Shown here piece after piece: positions 1 to 11,226 of a DNA stretch of 64,000 bases (position 1 is the first letter of the stretch; each line of letters starts with the position of its first letter). Origin of the DNA: Pleurotus ostreatus/Saccharomyces cerevisiae fusant (taxonomy: Eukaryota; Opisthokonta). The position numbers were made by a program, and so were the translations under genes. The notes beneath the pieces were generated by a model that was given only the letters and a program-made list of their open reading frames with translations, had not been told where the DNA came from and did no database searches. The DNA lies in the NCBI GenBank assembly GCA_024196135.1, contig JAMQCK010000106.1, forward strand, positions 1 to 64,000, written 5' to 3'.

Positions 1-2018
1 TTTTGCATCTCCTCCATCATTTTTTCGAGCGCCGTCTCCGGATAAAGTGCGTTCGACAGCGGCAATTCTGAGCTATGTTTGGTAGCAAAGACATGAAAAT
101 TGAGTTCCTTGGAGGCGCAGTTTTGCTAATTCTCGATTTTCAAGGTCGCTTGGGGTGGTATTTGCTAGTCTTTGCTACAGAATGTAGCTGCCAAGTTCCT
201 GAATACAACGCACCTCATCCGGTCTGAAAATACGAAGAAATGGATGAGGAGATATGAGAACACTGCCTGTCACGCTAGGCCCAGAAGCCTTGTGACACGC
301 GTGTGACAATGCCGCCCGCTGACCTTGATTTTGGACTACGACCTATAGTCGAGCGATATCCTTTCATGTGGCCCCCCTTTCAGTATGTAACAGACGTGAG
401 ACCTCTAGTATGGAGTTACCATCTCTGCTCAGCCCGCTGAAATGTACTAAGGGCTTCCCTTGCTGAACCCCCTCTGCTTTAGAAGACCTCTTCCCCACGC
501 TGCTTGCCATGCGCGTCGGGTGTTCGTACCGCTACATGAGCCACGAGAAACGGCGCGATTGACCCAATCTACCCTGCACAGGACCTGACGGCGACTGAAT
601 GTCCATGCATATCATCATGGCCCATGCAATTCCTGTCCGGTGGAGAGTCGCCGCGTCGGGGATCTTTGGATCGGGGGGATCGCCATAAAAACAACATGAG
701 TAGATAGTAAAGCTTTCCCTCTACAAGTGTTTCATACAAAGTTAAGTGATACCGTTACCACCAGACGAGGGAGGATGAGGAGAATTCGGGAACGTCCGAG
801 AAAAGTTTCCTGGCGGGGAGTAAACAAGTACAAATATGCCGGATCCGGTGGCGGGTGGTGCCCACCCCCAGTATGAAGCTCGGCAGCGCGCTTATGTATA
901 CACTTTCGCCGACGGGCGTATACGACTATTAATTATGGCCCCATTGTGTTCCAGGCCAGACGCGCTGGACGTCAGAGAGAGGAGCTTCGAGTGCGTTCGC
1001 GAAGGGAACTGCTGGACGCGACTGGGCTTGCGGCGGGCACCGCGACCGCGTCGGGTACGGTGTCATGGCATCACCGGGAAATGAATGGTAAATTTTTACG
1101 CATCAAACGTCGGTACCTGGGGCGGCGGTGCTGGGCAGAGGGCAGAGGGAGTGGGACGGGGGGAACGTGGTGGTGAAAGGCAAGAAGGGCGGCGCGTTTG
1201 TTTGGCGGACGAACGAAAGCGCGATGATTGGAGGCTGAAAGGACGGGCGACGATCCAAGGAACGGGACAAGGCGCGGGCGGCGGTATGTCATCGAAATGA
1301 AAGCGGCCACGTGAAAAAGACAGCGCGCGATCGGAGGAATCTAATTCGGGATCTGATGCATGATCAACGCAGTTTTCTACATAACCCACAACCCTGCCTC
1401 CCCTGCTTCCCTTTCCCTTCTCCGTCATCCCCGCCCCCGTTGCGTGCGTCCCCTGCGCTCCCCTCGCCGCTGCCGACGCTTACGAGCGCATATATCAGGG
1501 TTTCCCACCGAGAGCAGCGCCCCACTAGCGTGCTCGCCGCCGTCGTCGACGATCCCGACGTCTGAGCCCCCTCCTGAGCAGTTTGCCGCCCTTTTTGGTG
1601 CGTGAACAACAAAAGCGCCTGTTCTTGTTTTTCTCATGAATTTACAGGCACTGCCCTCCCGCGGACGACAGAAAGCTCCCGCTCTTCTTCCTTCTGCCTC
1701 CGCCCCCTCCCCCACGACGAGTGAACCAGGTATCAAACAAACCTGGCATTCACGCGACGCGTCTCCACTTCCCGCTTGACGTGAGCACACCCAGCACACG
1801 CGCGGCGAAACATCGCCTAACTCATACGCTTCCAGGACGCAGGAGAAGAAAAGAAGTCGCGCGACAAACCCTGTTGATCGCTGACTCATTTCGCGCTGGA
1901 AGATTAGTTGGCCACACTGATCCTGGTGCGTACACAACGCACGCACTCTGTGCCTTTGAGTATAAATGCTGACGGAGCGCATACACAGACATAACAGCAC
2001 ACTTTAATCTGGCCCACC
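1..2018. other. Non-coding stretch upstream of first RING gene
   Basis: I see no convincing gene in the first 2 kb. The open frames at 836-1972 occur on both strands, have no recognisable domain and no consistent splice pattern, and look like chance frames in GC-rich DNA. The last few hundred bases are the probable promoter and 5' leader of the RING gene that starts at 2019, with a TATA-like motif at 1961-1968. Confidence 0.5.
1961..1968 (+). promoter_or_regulatory. TATA-like box of RING gene
   Basis: TATAAATG lies 58 bp upstream of the start codon at 2019, a plausible core-promoter position. Seen in sequence only. Confidence 0.4.
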
Positions 2019-3570
2019 ATGATCACCCTTCTCCCTGGCTCTACCTGCGACATCGGCGCGGAAGAATTCTCCGCGCACCGTCCGCCCTACACTCTACCAT
2101 GCGGTACGCCACACACCCTCCTCAATCGAAATATTTTTGACGTTCTTTCAGGACACGTACTGTGCCGCGCCTGCTGCGACGCGATCGTTGAGAAGAGTCC
2201 ACCTCGTCTCGAGCCTGTATGCCCCTTCTGCCGAGAGGCCTTCAAGGCATCCGACCCACGCGTCGTGCGGGTGGACTGGGCCGCGATGCCGCGATCCCAG
2301 TCCGTCGCGCCACCCATCAATGACAACCCGACGCGTATTCCCAGTCTTTCTGGTAACATCTGGAAGGAGCATAGTCACCCCTCGGATAACTCACGCGGGC
2401 GTCCAGAGGCCCGTCAACTGGAAGACAAGGTCGCCAAGTTGGCGGCTACGAAGACCTCCGTGGAGGCGATTCAGAACCTGCTGGCGGACCTGGATCACTG
2501 GCTCCTGCACGCCAAGCGCGACAGCTCAGTAAGCGCGCATATATGCCCTTTCATCTCGATTGTTTCTGACAAGTTTGCAGTCCACGTCGCTGTCCCTGTC
2601 GGCAGCACTGTTGCGCGCCATTCTTATGAACCATCTGGCCCACTCTGAGGCGATGAAGCACGCGAGGACGGTGGAGGCGAACCTGAGGGGCGAGGTTGAC
2701 AACGTCAAGATGTCGAACTCGAAGCTGCAGGAGGAGCTGCGCCGCACGCGAGAGGAGGCGAGCACCTTGAGGCAGGAGGTCAACTCCCTGCGCGTCCTAC
2801 ATACCACGCTCTCGCCCTCCAGAATCCCTTTGCCCGAGTCAAGGGCCACCTCGGCACCCACGTCGGCCGCGACCTCGCCAGCGTCGTCACCGAGCACGTC
2901 TCCAACGCCGTACAACCAGCCGACGTCGTTCTTCAGCCGTATGGGCCACCACTTGTCCTCTGCGAGTGCGGCGGCACATTCCTCACCCTCTCGCTCTGCG
3001 ACGCCATCCGTCTCTCACACGCGCTCGCACTCGCAGGCCCCTGCGCGCGCGCCCTCCGTCGTTGGTCGCACTACGTCCTCGGCGCCGTCCCGCGCAGCGA
3101 CACCGGCTGTGAGGTCGCAGACGCCCGCTGTGCGCTCGCACACGCCCAGTATCACCTCCCGCAGTACCTCGCACATCCCTGTGCCGCCGATGCCCAGCCT
3201 GCCCTCGCGCTACAACACGCCCGCCCCCGCCCCGACCGCGCGCGCCAAGACGCCGGCGACCTCGACGCCCCCGCGGCCCTCCGCCCCCGCGCCATCGTCG
3301 ACCCCTCTTTCGGCGTCGGCGACGCGCTCGCGGCGCCTGTCGATCCAGACGCCGACCAAAATCGGGCGCTCGACGAGCGACGAGTCGGGCGCGCACGAGC
3401 GGTGGCTGCCGACGCCGGGCCCGGAGCACCACTCGAGTGGCCCGACGCCGACGCAGCACTCGTCGACGACGAAGCACAGGTTCTCGCTGTCGCTGTCGCG
3501 GAACAACAGCTTGATGGCGACGGCGGCCGCGGCGCGCTTCAAGGACGCGCGCTCGCCGTCGGTGTCGTGA
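2019..3570 (+). CDS. RING-finger/coiled-coil protein with degenerate first zinc pair
   Basis: Three exons: 2019-2103, 2152-2528 and 2581-3570, giving 483 aa. Splicing the 48-nt first intron restores the RING core LPCGHVLCRACC. The RING spans residues 10-55 with C10, C28, H30, C33, C36, C52 and C55. The expected second cysteine is Gly13 (GGC where TGC is expected), so one zinc ligand is missing. A predicted coiled coil covers about residues 108-225. A Ser/Thr/Pro/Ala-rich, probably disordered tail with many SHTRSHS-like and SRAATP-like stretches follows. RING proteins of this type are usually E3 ubiquitin ligases; whether this one is active is doubtful given Gly13. The architecture resembles the genes at 31283-33766 and 52839-56153. 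No substrate can be inferred. Confidence 0.75.
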
Positions 3571-5067
3571 ATCGGCCGACCGCCTTTTTCGTCCTCATCG
3601 TCACATCCATCTTCATCTTCACATCCATCTTCGTCTCGCCCATCTACCTAATTATTCCGCAATGACCCCCGCATCATCGAACTTCGTTCCGTCCCTTCCT
3701 TGCCTTGCCCCGCCCTGTTGCTTGTTTGTACATACTGTACTTCGTCATTAATGTCTCTATCCCCTTTCCCCCTTTTCCTCCAGTCGCCGTTGTCGCGCTG
3801 TAGCAAAGTTTTCTCCCTTCTCTTCTACATACTAGTGTTGTTCGATCTTCTCTTTTCCTCCCCATATATCGCCTCCCCTCCCCTCCCCATTTCTCCACGA
3901 CCCATCTCGCCTCCCCCGTCGCAGTGCTTTGGGGCCGCGTGGATGCCTATCGTCTGGGCGGCCCGCTCTCCTCCGCTACGTGCTCTTCCCAGCTTCGCGC
4001 TTGCTCTCTTCCTCTTTTCTCTCTCCAACACCTAATCGCGGTGGACCGCACCCCCGCGCGCGGCGACTGCGCTGGCAGTGGCAACATCTGCCCGCCAGTG
4101 CAACGATCCTCTTCGTCATGGGTCGTCCTCACTTCGAGCCGACCCATCGCCGCCGCCCCAAAAGTTGCTTACAGTTCCACTTGACTTATTCGGTACGGGT
4201 TATTTGGTTGCCTTCCTCTTGGGTTTTGTTTTGTTTATTCCTTTTTCCCTTTTTCTTTTTTAGACGACTGCCTCCTTCGAGTGCTGTCTTGCCTCTCGAG
4301 CGCGGTCCACCGCGCACCTTGTCTCCCTGCCTCGGCGATACCACGAGCCCCGGCTATACCACACCCACGACCCTGGCTGCACGGCGACCTGCGCCACACA
4401 CCTCGGCTGCACTGCAAAAACTACTCGCATCGCACGACCTGCGCTACCCGGCCTCGGCCACGCAGCCTGCAGCCCCGGCGATACCACGGGCCCCCGCCCG
4501 CCCCCCTCAGCTATACCACCATCACAGCTGGACTGGCTACTACGGATCTTCTAGATGTTCAATGACTTATTCTTTCATCGCCTATTTTCCGCTTCCCCTG
4601 TAGCATCTATTTACTTTTCTCCCTCATACTTGTTTATTTGGTGGGCGGTGGTTGTCTTTGGGTGGCCGCCGCTTGCCTTCGTCCTCATGCGTCGCCATGG
4701 TCCCCCCTGCCATGGTCTTCCCCGCCATGGCTCACCATCATCATGACCTCCCTCACCCGCATGATCCTCCTCATCCGCATGCATATCTCATCGGCATGCA
4801 TCCCTACCTATACCTCACGCACACCTTACGCACACACCGGATGGTCTCCTCACTACATACCCAGGAGGACGTGCATCTGCCTTCGCCTCACGATTTTGTT
4901 TACGAGTTCATGGACTGGTTACGATGCTACTGCCCTACTTACGCTTCACTTGGGCACAGTACTTACGTTGGATGAATTGACGACTTTGACATGAGCTTTC
5001 CTGGTCTGAGAGTAGTTATGAGTTGAGTAGAGGTTGAACTGAGAGACAAAGCGAGGCTCAGATTCCC

Positions 5068-5092
5068 GATACATCCGCGGAACGGATGTATC
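5068..5092. repeat. Perfect 10-bp inverted repeat (hairpin)
   Basis: GATACATCCG at 5068-5077 is followed by a 5-nt spacer and its exact reverse complement CGGATGTATC at 5083-5092. The function is unknown. It lies within the repeat-rich gene-poor region. Confidence 0.6.
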
Positions 5093-6000
5093 GCGCGGAT
5101 CGCGCAGGACCGAAGTTGAAGTTGAAATTGATGGCCTTGTGGGTCCGCCCCGGCAATCGCCGACATCCCACAACTCAGGCTCGCGGGAGAAGTTCAAGTT
5201 CTCCTCGAGGCGACCGCGAACTCATCGAGGCGTCCATGAACTCTTTGACAATCTGTTGCGCTCGGACTATCCTTGACCTCGAATTGGATTGGTTCGGAGA
5301 TGCTGGGCCCGGCGCCTAACGCCTCCCTCTTTGACTTGCGATCCCTGCCTTGCGGTCTCCCTTTGACCTGTGATACGATGAGAATGACACCTACGTAGCC
5401 ACACTGAGCCAGCTCGGACGATGCACCCGCGATGTGGCGCAGCCTGAAGCCTTTCATTGTCTCCCGATTTCACAACTTCGACTGCATCGACTGCTTCGCG
5501 CTCATCGATATGAAGTCGGCTTGGGCTAGGAAGGGCCGATGGCTGTGGGCGCATTCCGAAGACTGTGGGCGCATGCCGATGACAGCACGCGCACTAGGGA
5601 AGCTGTAGGCGCACGACGAAGAAGGCGCGCCAGGCGCACTAGGAAGGCACTATGCGCAATCCGGAGACATCTTACGCCTTGGATAACCGGAGCTTGCGAT
5701 TCGCGAGCCAAGGACTTGCGTGCGCGATGAGGACGAGGATAGGCCGGATCTCGCGCCAACGCGTCGTACGTGCGGGGGGACGCGTTTGTGGCACCGGATG
5801 TGGGCGAGCCAGTCTCAGGCTGTGTGCAAGGTCCGCTGGCCGGGCCAGTTGGGTATGTTTGATGAGTTTGAGAAGCTCGAGATATGGTCGTGCAGCCTTG
5901 CAGACGGTCATGAGCAGTCGGATATATTTCTGTCAGCTCGGGATGCGCATCGATGTCGGGATCGGGGCGGGCACCCATTGTATTCGAGGATCAGGAGGTC

Positions 6001-6070
6001 AGCGCTGGACTATGCAGTCGCGCTGCTAGACTATGCAGTCTGCGCCGCTAGCCTATGCAGTCTGCTCAAT
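6001..6070. repeat. Short tandem repeat, unit about 21-22 bp
   Basis: Three imperfect copies of a unit containing the core CTATGCAGTC, spaced about 21-22 bp apart. It is one of several degenerate repeats in this gene-poor stretch. Confidence 0.5.
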
Positions 6071-7184
6071 GCCGATAGCACACCCGATGACTTGCGTCCT
6101 GCTTGTGCTAATGAATGCGCCTGACCTGACTAGAAGACACGCCGCTGCAGTGATCCGGTGGCTGCATCCTGCTGTCCGATGGCTGCACCTGACCGTCTGA
6201 AGGCCGCACCTTGTTATCCAGTGGCTGCTTCGCGCTATGGAGCGGGAAGCTACGCGCACATAGCGAAGTGAGGCCCCGAGAAGTAAGGTCCACGGGTGGA
6301 AGCAAGGTCCCGACTCACGAGCCCGAAGCAAGGGCCACAGCAGGCAGGCAGGTTCCGGGATCGTAGGCAGGCGCGAGGACCTGAATGCACTTGGCAGTCG
6401 TCGTCAATCATGAAGTGACTATGAAGTCGCGAACGCGTCGAAGGCTACGCAAGGGGGAAGGTCTGTGCCACGGATGGAGCGCAAACTTTGCGCGATCCAG
6501 CGAGCTACGAAGGTTGGAGCATAGATGCGCGAGCAATGCGACGCGAGTGAATGCGCTTTGGATTAGTGCGTGGTAAGCGAAGGACTAAGATTACCCGGCC
6601 GGGTGCAGTTATTGTTGACGAGAAGGGGTAAAGCGCACCCACTGAGAAGCCCTGGGGCGTCATGCACGAGAAGGGCTAAAGCGCACCTCGTGAGGATGCG
6701 GCGCGACACGCGACGGGACAGCAGAACCTGTGATGAGATATGGTACTTCACGGGACGAGGCAGAAGGACCATGACAGGGCCCAAGGTACGCTCGGGATAG
6801 GGCAAGCGACGGGATGAACGAAGGACTTCATTTGATTACTGGCAGAAGTTCATTCGATTGCTGACGGACGTCCTAATACAGGCGTACCCGGCGCGATGGC
6901 GTACGACGGTCACTTGGTTCGTCGTATGTCCTGCAGCGATGACGATCCGACCTACGACGATGAGAATCTTTCCTGCCGCGATCAAGATCGGCCCTACGCC
7001 GACGCGGTCGGCAGGTTCCCCTGCGCGATGCACGGATATACGCGGTATAGCTCCCAGAGGCGTTCTTCCTCGATGGATATTCCCGAAGACGATGCTGCGC
7101 GATCGACAGCAGACCGAACGCCTTCGGACCGGGTTTGCGTGGGCTGTACGAATTCTAGCGGCGATGGCACCCATAAGTCACCCT

Positions 7185-7825
7185 TCACACAGAAGATATA
7201 GACGCCTCACCATGTACAGCCAGGTACTCCGGCACGACCTGCGCATCTGGGCCCGCTCCTACGCTCAGCCCGGACTTGAGATGGTCGATGCAATGGAAGG
7301 TCCGCGTGCGGACCCAGCCGTCGACGGCGCGCAGGGACGCCACCACCTCACTCGTCCACGCCTTCACGGCCTCCTCATCCGCAGCGATCCCGTGCGTGAT
7401 GAGCCCCCTACTCGGGTTGTCGCTGTAGTCCATGGACGACGTCAGGGGCGAGGGGCCGGAGTCCTCCAGCGCCTCGTAGGTGCGGCGATCCAGCAAAGCG
7501 AGCCGCTTGACGAGGTCGGCTTCGCGCGGGCTGCGATTGGCACGCAGGCGCGTGTACTCGGGCTTCTGGAAGGTGGAAGTGTCGTCAATGTCGTAGAGGG
7601 CGAGCCAGGTGGGGGTGAGGGCGTCGGAGGCGGTGTAGCGGGCGCCGTTCAGGAAGGATTTCAGGTGGTTGAGGCGGAGGGGTACGTGTTCGTTGTTGTA
7701 CCAGTCTATCAGTCATTCAGCTCCTGATTAGATTGGCACTCAATTGAATATCGCGAACCTTGAAATTCCTCTAAAGTCACCTCCCTCCCGGGCTCAGATG
7801 TGACTGCCAGGAATCCTGCAGGCAT
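7185..7825 (-). CDS. EthD-like dimeric alpha/beta-barrel family protein
   Basis: Two exons on the minus strand (7825-7759 and 7705-7185) give 195 aa. The intron, 7758-7706, has a GTTCGC donor and a TGATAG acceptor. It joins ...TLEEFQ to DWYNNEHVPLRL, the hallmark opening of the fungal EthD/ferredoxin-like family (DWY-NEH). Other family-like blocks are WLALYDIDD, RLRANRSPREADL and RLALLDRRTYE, with a C-terminal VPEYLAVH. EthD-type proteins are small dimeric alpha/beta proteins. Most fungal members have no known reaction, and some are tied to degradation of small organics. The start ATG at 7825 follows a short leader. The gene is head to head with the gene starting at 8152, 326 bp away. A GGTGAG just after LAVH could be an extra donor, so the last eight residues are less certain. 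Confidence 0.7.
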
Positions 7826-8151
7826 CTTTGCTTATATCGCCTTCTTCTATACCTTTTCGAAGGAGATTGTGGTGGTCCTCAGCAAGAAGGGCAAGAATAG
7901 CAAGGACGAGCCCCATGACTGTCGATCCTCGTGAGTGATCCCGGGAAGTTCAACCTCGGCGAAAGCCGGCCATGTGCGTGGGACGCGACATATCACATCC
8001 ACGTGCAATGTGACCCTTTTGCTTCCGTCCGCCATCGACGCTGCAAGTTGTTGAACTTGGTTCGACGTTTGGGCTCCTCGAGGGTCTATCATTCTCTCGG
8101 ACATAGGAACATCTGTCTTTCATCCATGACCTGGCCTCGAGATTGTGGATT
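7826..8151. promoter_or_regulatory. Shared divergent promoter region
   Basis: 326 bp separate the start codons of the minus-strand EthD-like gene and the plus-strand RNase III-fold gene, so the two probably share a bidirectional promoter. No clear TATA box is visible. Inference from gene orientation only. Confidence 0.4.
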
Positions 8152-10684
8152 ATGAGCAGCGTTTCATCGATAGTCAAGCGTGCATTCAATGGCCCATTTT
8201 CCCCTTGGCCTAGAAGGATTGCATTGTTTCGGTACGTATGAGGACCAGGATATATACGATGGTCAATTAAGGCGAATAAGTGACATACTGACGTTTCTCT
8301 AAGGACATACGCATGCGCGCACCTTTCAGAGGAATATGTGGCGAAGAATCACCCACCGACTCGAGGACGGCGTAAGGCGAGATTGTTGAGAAGGACGGCA
8401 AGAACACAAAACAGTACCCAGTCGGAAGATGTCTCCAAGCTTTTGGAGAAGGTGAACGACCTGGAGAAGCAGTTGGCGTTGATGGCTGGGGCGGTCAGGC
8501 CCGCTGAAGACCCGAAGCCGAGCGAGTCTGAGTAAGGAACAACAGAAGCTGAGGGGCGCAAAGTCACTGATTCCTCTGCTACAGCTTTCCACCTCTTCCA
8601 CTCATCCAGTCAAACGAGATCTACCACCGCGTGTTCACGAACAAGATGCGCATGGGAGGACTGCAGATGCCCCGGCCGCCCGCGCATACGAATGCGATGT
8701 AAGTTCAAACCCTTCTCGTTCATTTTTACGCTTCTCTTAACTTGAGGCGCATCCCTTGACCTGATACACATTGCCCGACATGTTTCCTTGTGCATCCATT
8801 GACCTGATTTCCTTTGTTCTTCCTCAACCCAACGCGTATTATTTGATCTAACGCACCGCAGATACCAGTCCCTCGGCGATGCCATCGTCAGCCTCCTCGC
8901 TTGGGACTATCTCGCCGAGTACCTCCCGAACGTCAAGTTCATGTCGTTGCATGTGAGACGATCTCTTCTCTTCATTCGACGAGGAGCCCTCGCACTGCGA
9001 TGAAGAACACATATCTGACCCCCATAGAGATCCTGAAAGGCGACCTGGCGTCCAATCGGTTTCTGGGCTCCTTGTGCGTGGTACTGCCCCATGCTCTATC
9101 CCAATACTGACGCACTCGCACACGCAGAGCGGTCAAGTACAAGCTGCATCGCTCTCTCACGCTGGACCCGGGATATCAGCTCGTCGAAGGGCTGGATGAG
9201 CATAAGATTCATGCTGATCTCTTTGAGGTGGGTTTAGCCTTTCGCTTCGATGTACCTCAATAATTCCCACCCACCTTTCCACGCCATTCTTTCGCTTGAC
9301 TTACTCAACCCCCCCAGGCCTACGTCGGCGGCCTCTACTACGACCAAGGGCTGGACTCTGTCCGCGAGTGGCTCCGACCCATCTTCAAGACGGAGATCGA
9401 GCGCGCTTTCGCGTTGCGTGCGAAGCAGGATCCGGGATTTGCGGAGGAGAGTATGATGGTGCGGTATACGAATGACTCGCCGTGGAAGAGGCGATTTGGG
9501 AGGCGGGTGAGGGTGGAAGAAAGAGCAGTGAGGGCGGAAGCCCAGGCACAGGCAATGCTACAGGGGAGGGGTGCGAGAGTGGAGAAAAACCTGGAGGGAA
9601 GTGTGCGAGAGGAGAGGGACGAGGAGACGCCGCATGGGTACTTGTTGCCGTTGGACGTGTTGGAGAAGCGGTTGCAGGGGAAGAATACCGAAGACGGTGA
9701 CGGCGGAGAGTCTACGACGCCGAAACCCCAGCCGTCGCAGATACGCGCGGAGGCGATGAAGGCGGCGGCGATGGAGCAGGAGGTACGACTTTCGCATGCT
9801 CGTGTACGGGAGCTGATTAAAGTCGAACAGGGCGTGGAAAACATCAATCCTTTTTGTGAGGTCGCAGAGGGCTTCCCGGATCACGCAGAGGACTCGCCCG
9901 ACCATGTAATGCATACGGCGGGCCCTGAGTCCTCCTCGTCCATGCAGCATGATTTAGGACGCCTTCCGACCATTGATGTACCTTTACCGGGTCCGGAGGT
10001 CGTCTACTCCTCCAACGAGCCTGCACATGAGATAGTCCTGGACTCAGAGCCTTCCTCCGAGCTCGAGTTTATCGACACCGAAAACGACGATCGCGCGATC
10101 CCACCTTCGGCCTTGATCGACCCCGTCCCACCACCCGACGTCATCAGCCACGCCCCCGCCGATTCCGCCAGACGCCTGATATACAAACGCCACTTCCTCG
10201 TCGAGCCTGACTTCGAAAACTGGCTCGATAAGGTCATCGGCCCCGAGGAGAAATACCGCTGCGTCCTCCTGCTCTTCGGCGGCGTCCCGCGCGCCGTGGG
10301 CGAGGGCGAGACGCTGCGGAAGGCCTCCGAGAATGCGGCGCTGCTGCACTCGACCCACGCGGGGAGCGCGCAGGAGGCGCTGCGGGACTTGTGCGTGCGG
10401 GAGGATGTGGAATTTGTGGCGACGAACTGGCGGGGCGCGCTGTGGATGGTGAATGGGGATATGTATCGGCAGATTAGTCGGGCGACGGCTTATGTGAGTT
10501 GTTTGATTGGGAGGGGATGGGGGGATTATGCTGATTGGGTTGACAGTTTGGCGAGAGCACGTATAAGTGGGCGACGTCGGTCAGGCTTGACCAGACGCGC
10601 ATCATCACGGCGTTCGGGCAGACGGCAAGCGATGCGAAGGAGCGTGGGGCGAAGCATGCGCTGAAAGCGCTTGGGTACGCGTGA
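8152..10684 (+). CDS. RNase III-fold/dsRBD protein, probable mitochondrial ribosomal protein mL44
   Basis: Eight exons: 8152-8231, 8304-8531, 8585-8698, 8862-8952, 9030-9073, 9128-9227, 9318-10493 and 10547-10684, giving 656 aa. The N-terminus (Arg/Lys/Ser-rich, no acidic residue before residue 34) looks like a mitochondrial targeting peptide. An RNase III domain follows at about 120-245, with YQSLGDAIVSLLAWDYL, the core NRFLGSLAVKYKL and the second motif HADLFEAYVGGLYYDQG. D147, D216 and E219 of the catalytic set are present. The two glutamates of the usual ERLEFLGD box are Ala140 and Gln143, which argues against nuclease activity. The C-terminus (YKWATSVRLDQTRIITAFG...AKERGAKHALKALGY) resembles a double-stranded-RNA-binding domain. 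Mitoribosomal mL44 (yeast MRPL3) has this RNase III plus dsRBD layout with lost catalysis. The roughly 200-residue acidic/low-complexity insertion between the domains is unusual. An alternative is an atypical processing RNase III. Confidence 0.65.
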
Positions 10685-11226
10685 GGATGGTACCTAGCAG
10701 ACCATAGCCGTTGCGCTCTCGGTTCCTCGGCAGAAAATGAACACTGGCATTTGGAGATGTATTACTGTGTTTTGGATATTTGTGTGTGGATCAATGTGTT
10801 TGCTTTGTACTTGCTATTCCCATGTAACATGTTGTGAATCTGACTCGCTCCCAGTTTCAATGCCTGATATCGTTGAAGGACAAATGAAGAAGGACTTCAT
10901 GTGCTGCCTCGGCGTCGGTGCCGAGGACGGACTGTGACCCTCACGTGTCACCTGATTGTGACTCGTCGCGTCGCCGCCAGCGACTCGGATGCGCGTGTCG
11001 GGTGTTATCCCGAGGGTCAAGTCATCTGCGGACGCACACCGTGCGCCTCGATGCCCTCTCTCGAACATTGAACATAACCCTGAGCACGTACGATCGAGGA
11101 CCGGGACGCATGCCGCCGATGCAGGACTCGATATGGATACCGCTCCTTGTCCTGAACTGTGATCCGTTCACCACACAAGATTGACACAGAAATCTCTCCA
11201 GCTCATCTGCTCGGTAGCTCTTCGTC
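10685..11226. other. Intergenic region, promoter of DUF4246 copy A
   Basis: No gene seen. It contains CTGTGAC followed by CACGTG (10930-10945), a combination that recurs upstream of copy B near 13905-13925. A weaker AACGAATACGTGACGG stretch lies upstream of copy C near 27293. No clear TATA box in front of copy A. Confidence 0.4.

Larger units (their letters stand above)
3571..7184. other. Gene-poor, repeat-rich intergenic region
   Basis: No recognised gene in 3.6 kb. 3571-4950 is pyrimidine-rich on the plus strand, with 3'-UTR-like sequence and CATGG/CATCATC low-complexity blocks near 4690-4800. 5060-6800 is full of short degenerate direct repeats: a GGGCGCAT-type unit at 5535-5640, a CTATGCAGTC unit three times at 6008-6063, GGCTGC units at 6150-6230, and two AAGCGCACC copies near 6628 and 6680. 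A perfect 10-bp inverted repeat occurs at 5068-5092. Long frames on both strands come from the repeats and show no domain. It could be decayed mobile DNA, but I see no transposase or reverse transcriptase motif. Confidence 0.5.

Noticed and set aside
7185..7727. Plus-strand frame 6858-7727 as a gene
   Set aside because: The minus strand in the same place gives the EthD-like family sequence with a valid intron; the plus frame has no motif.
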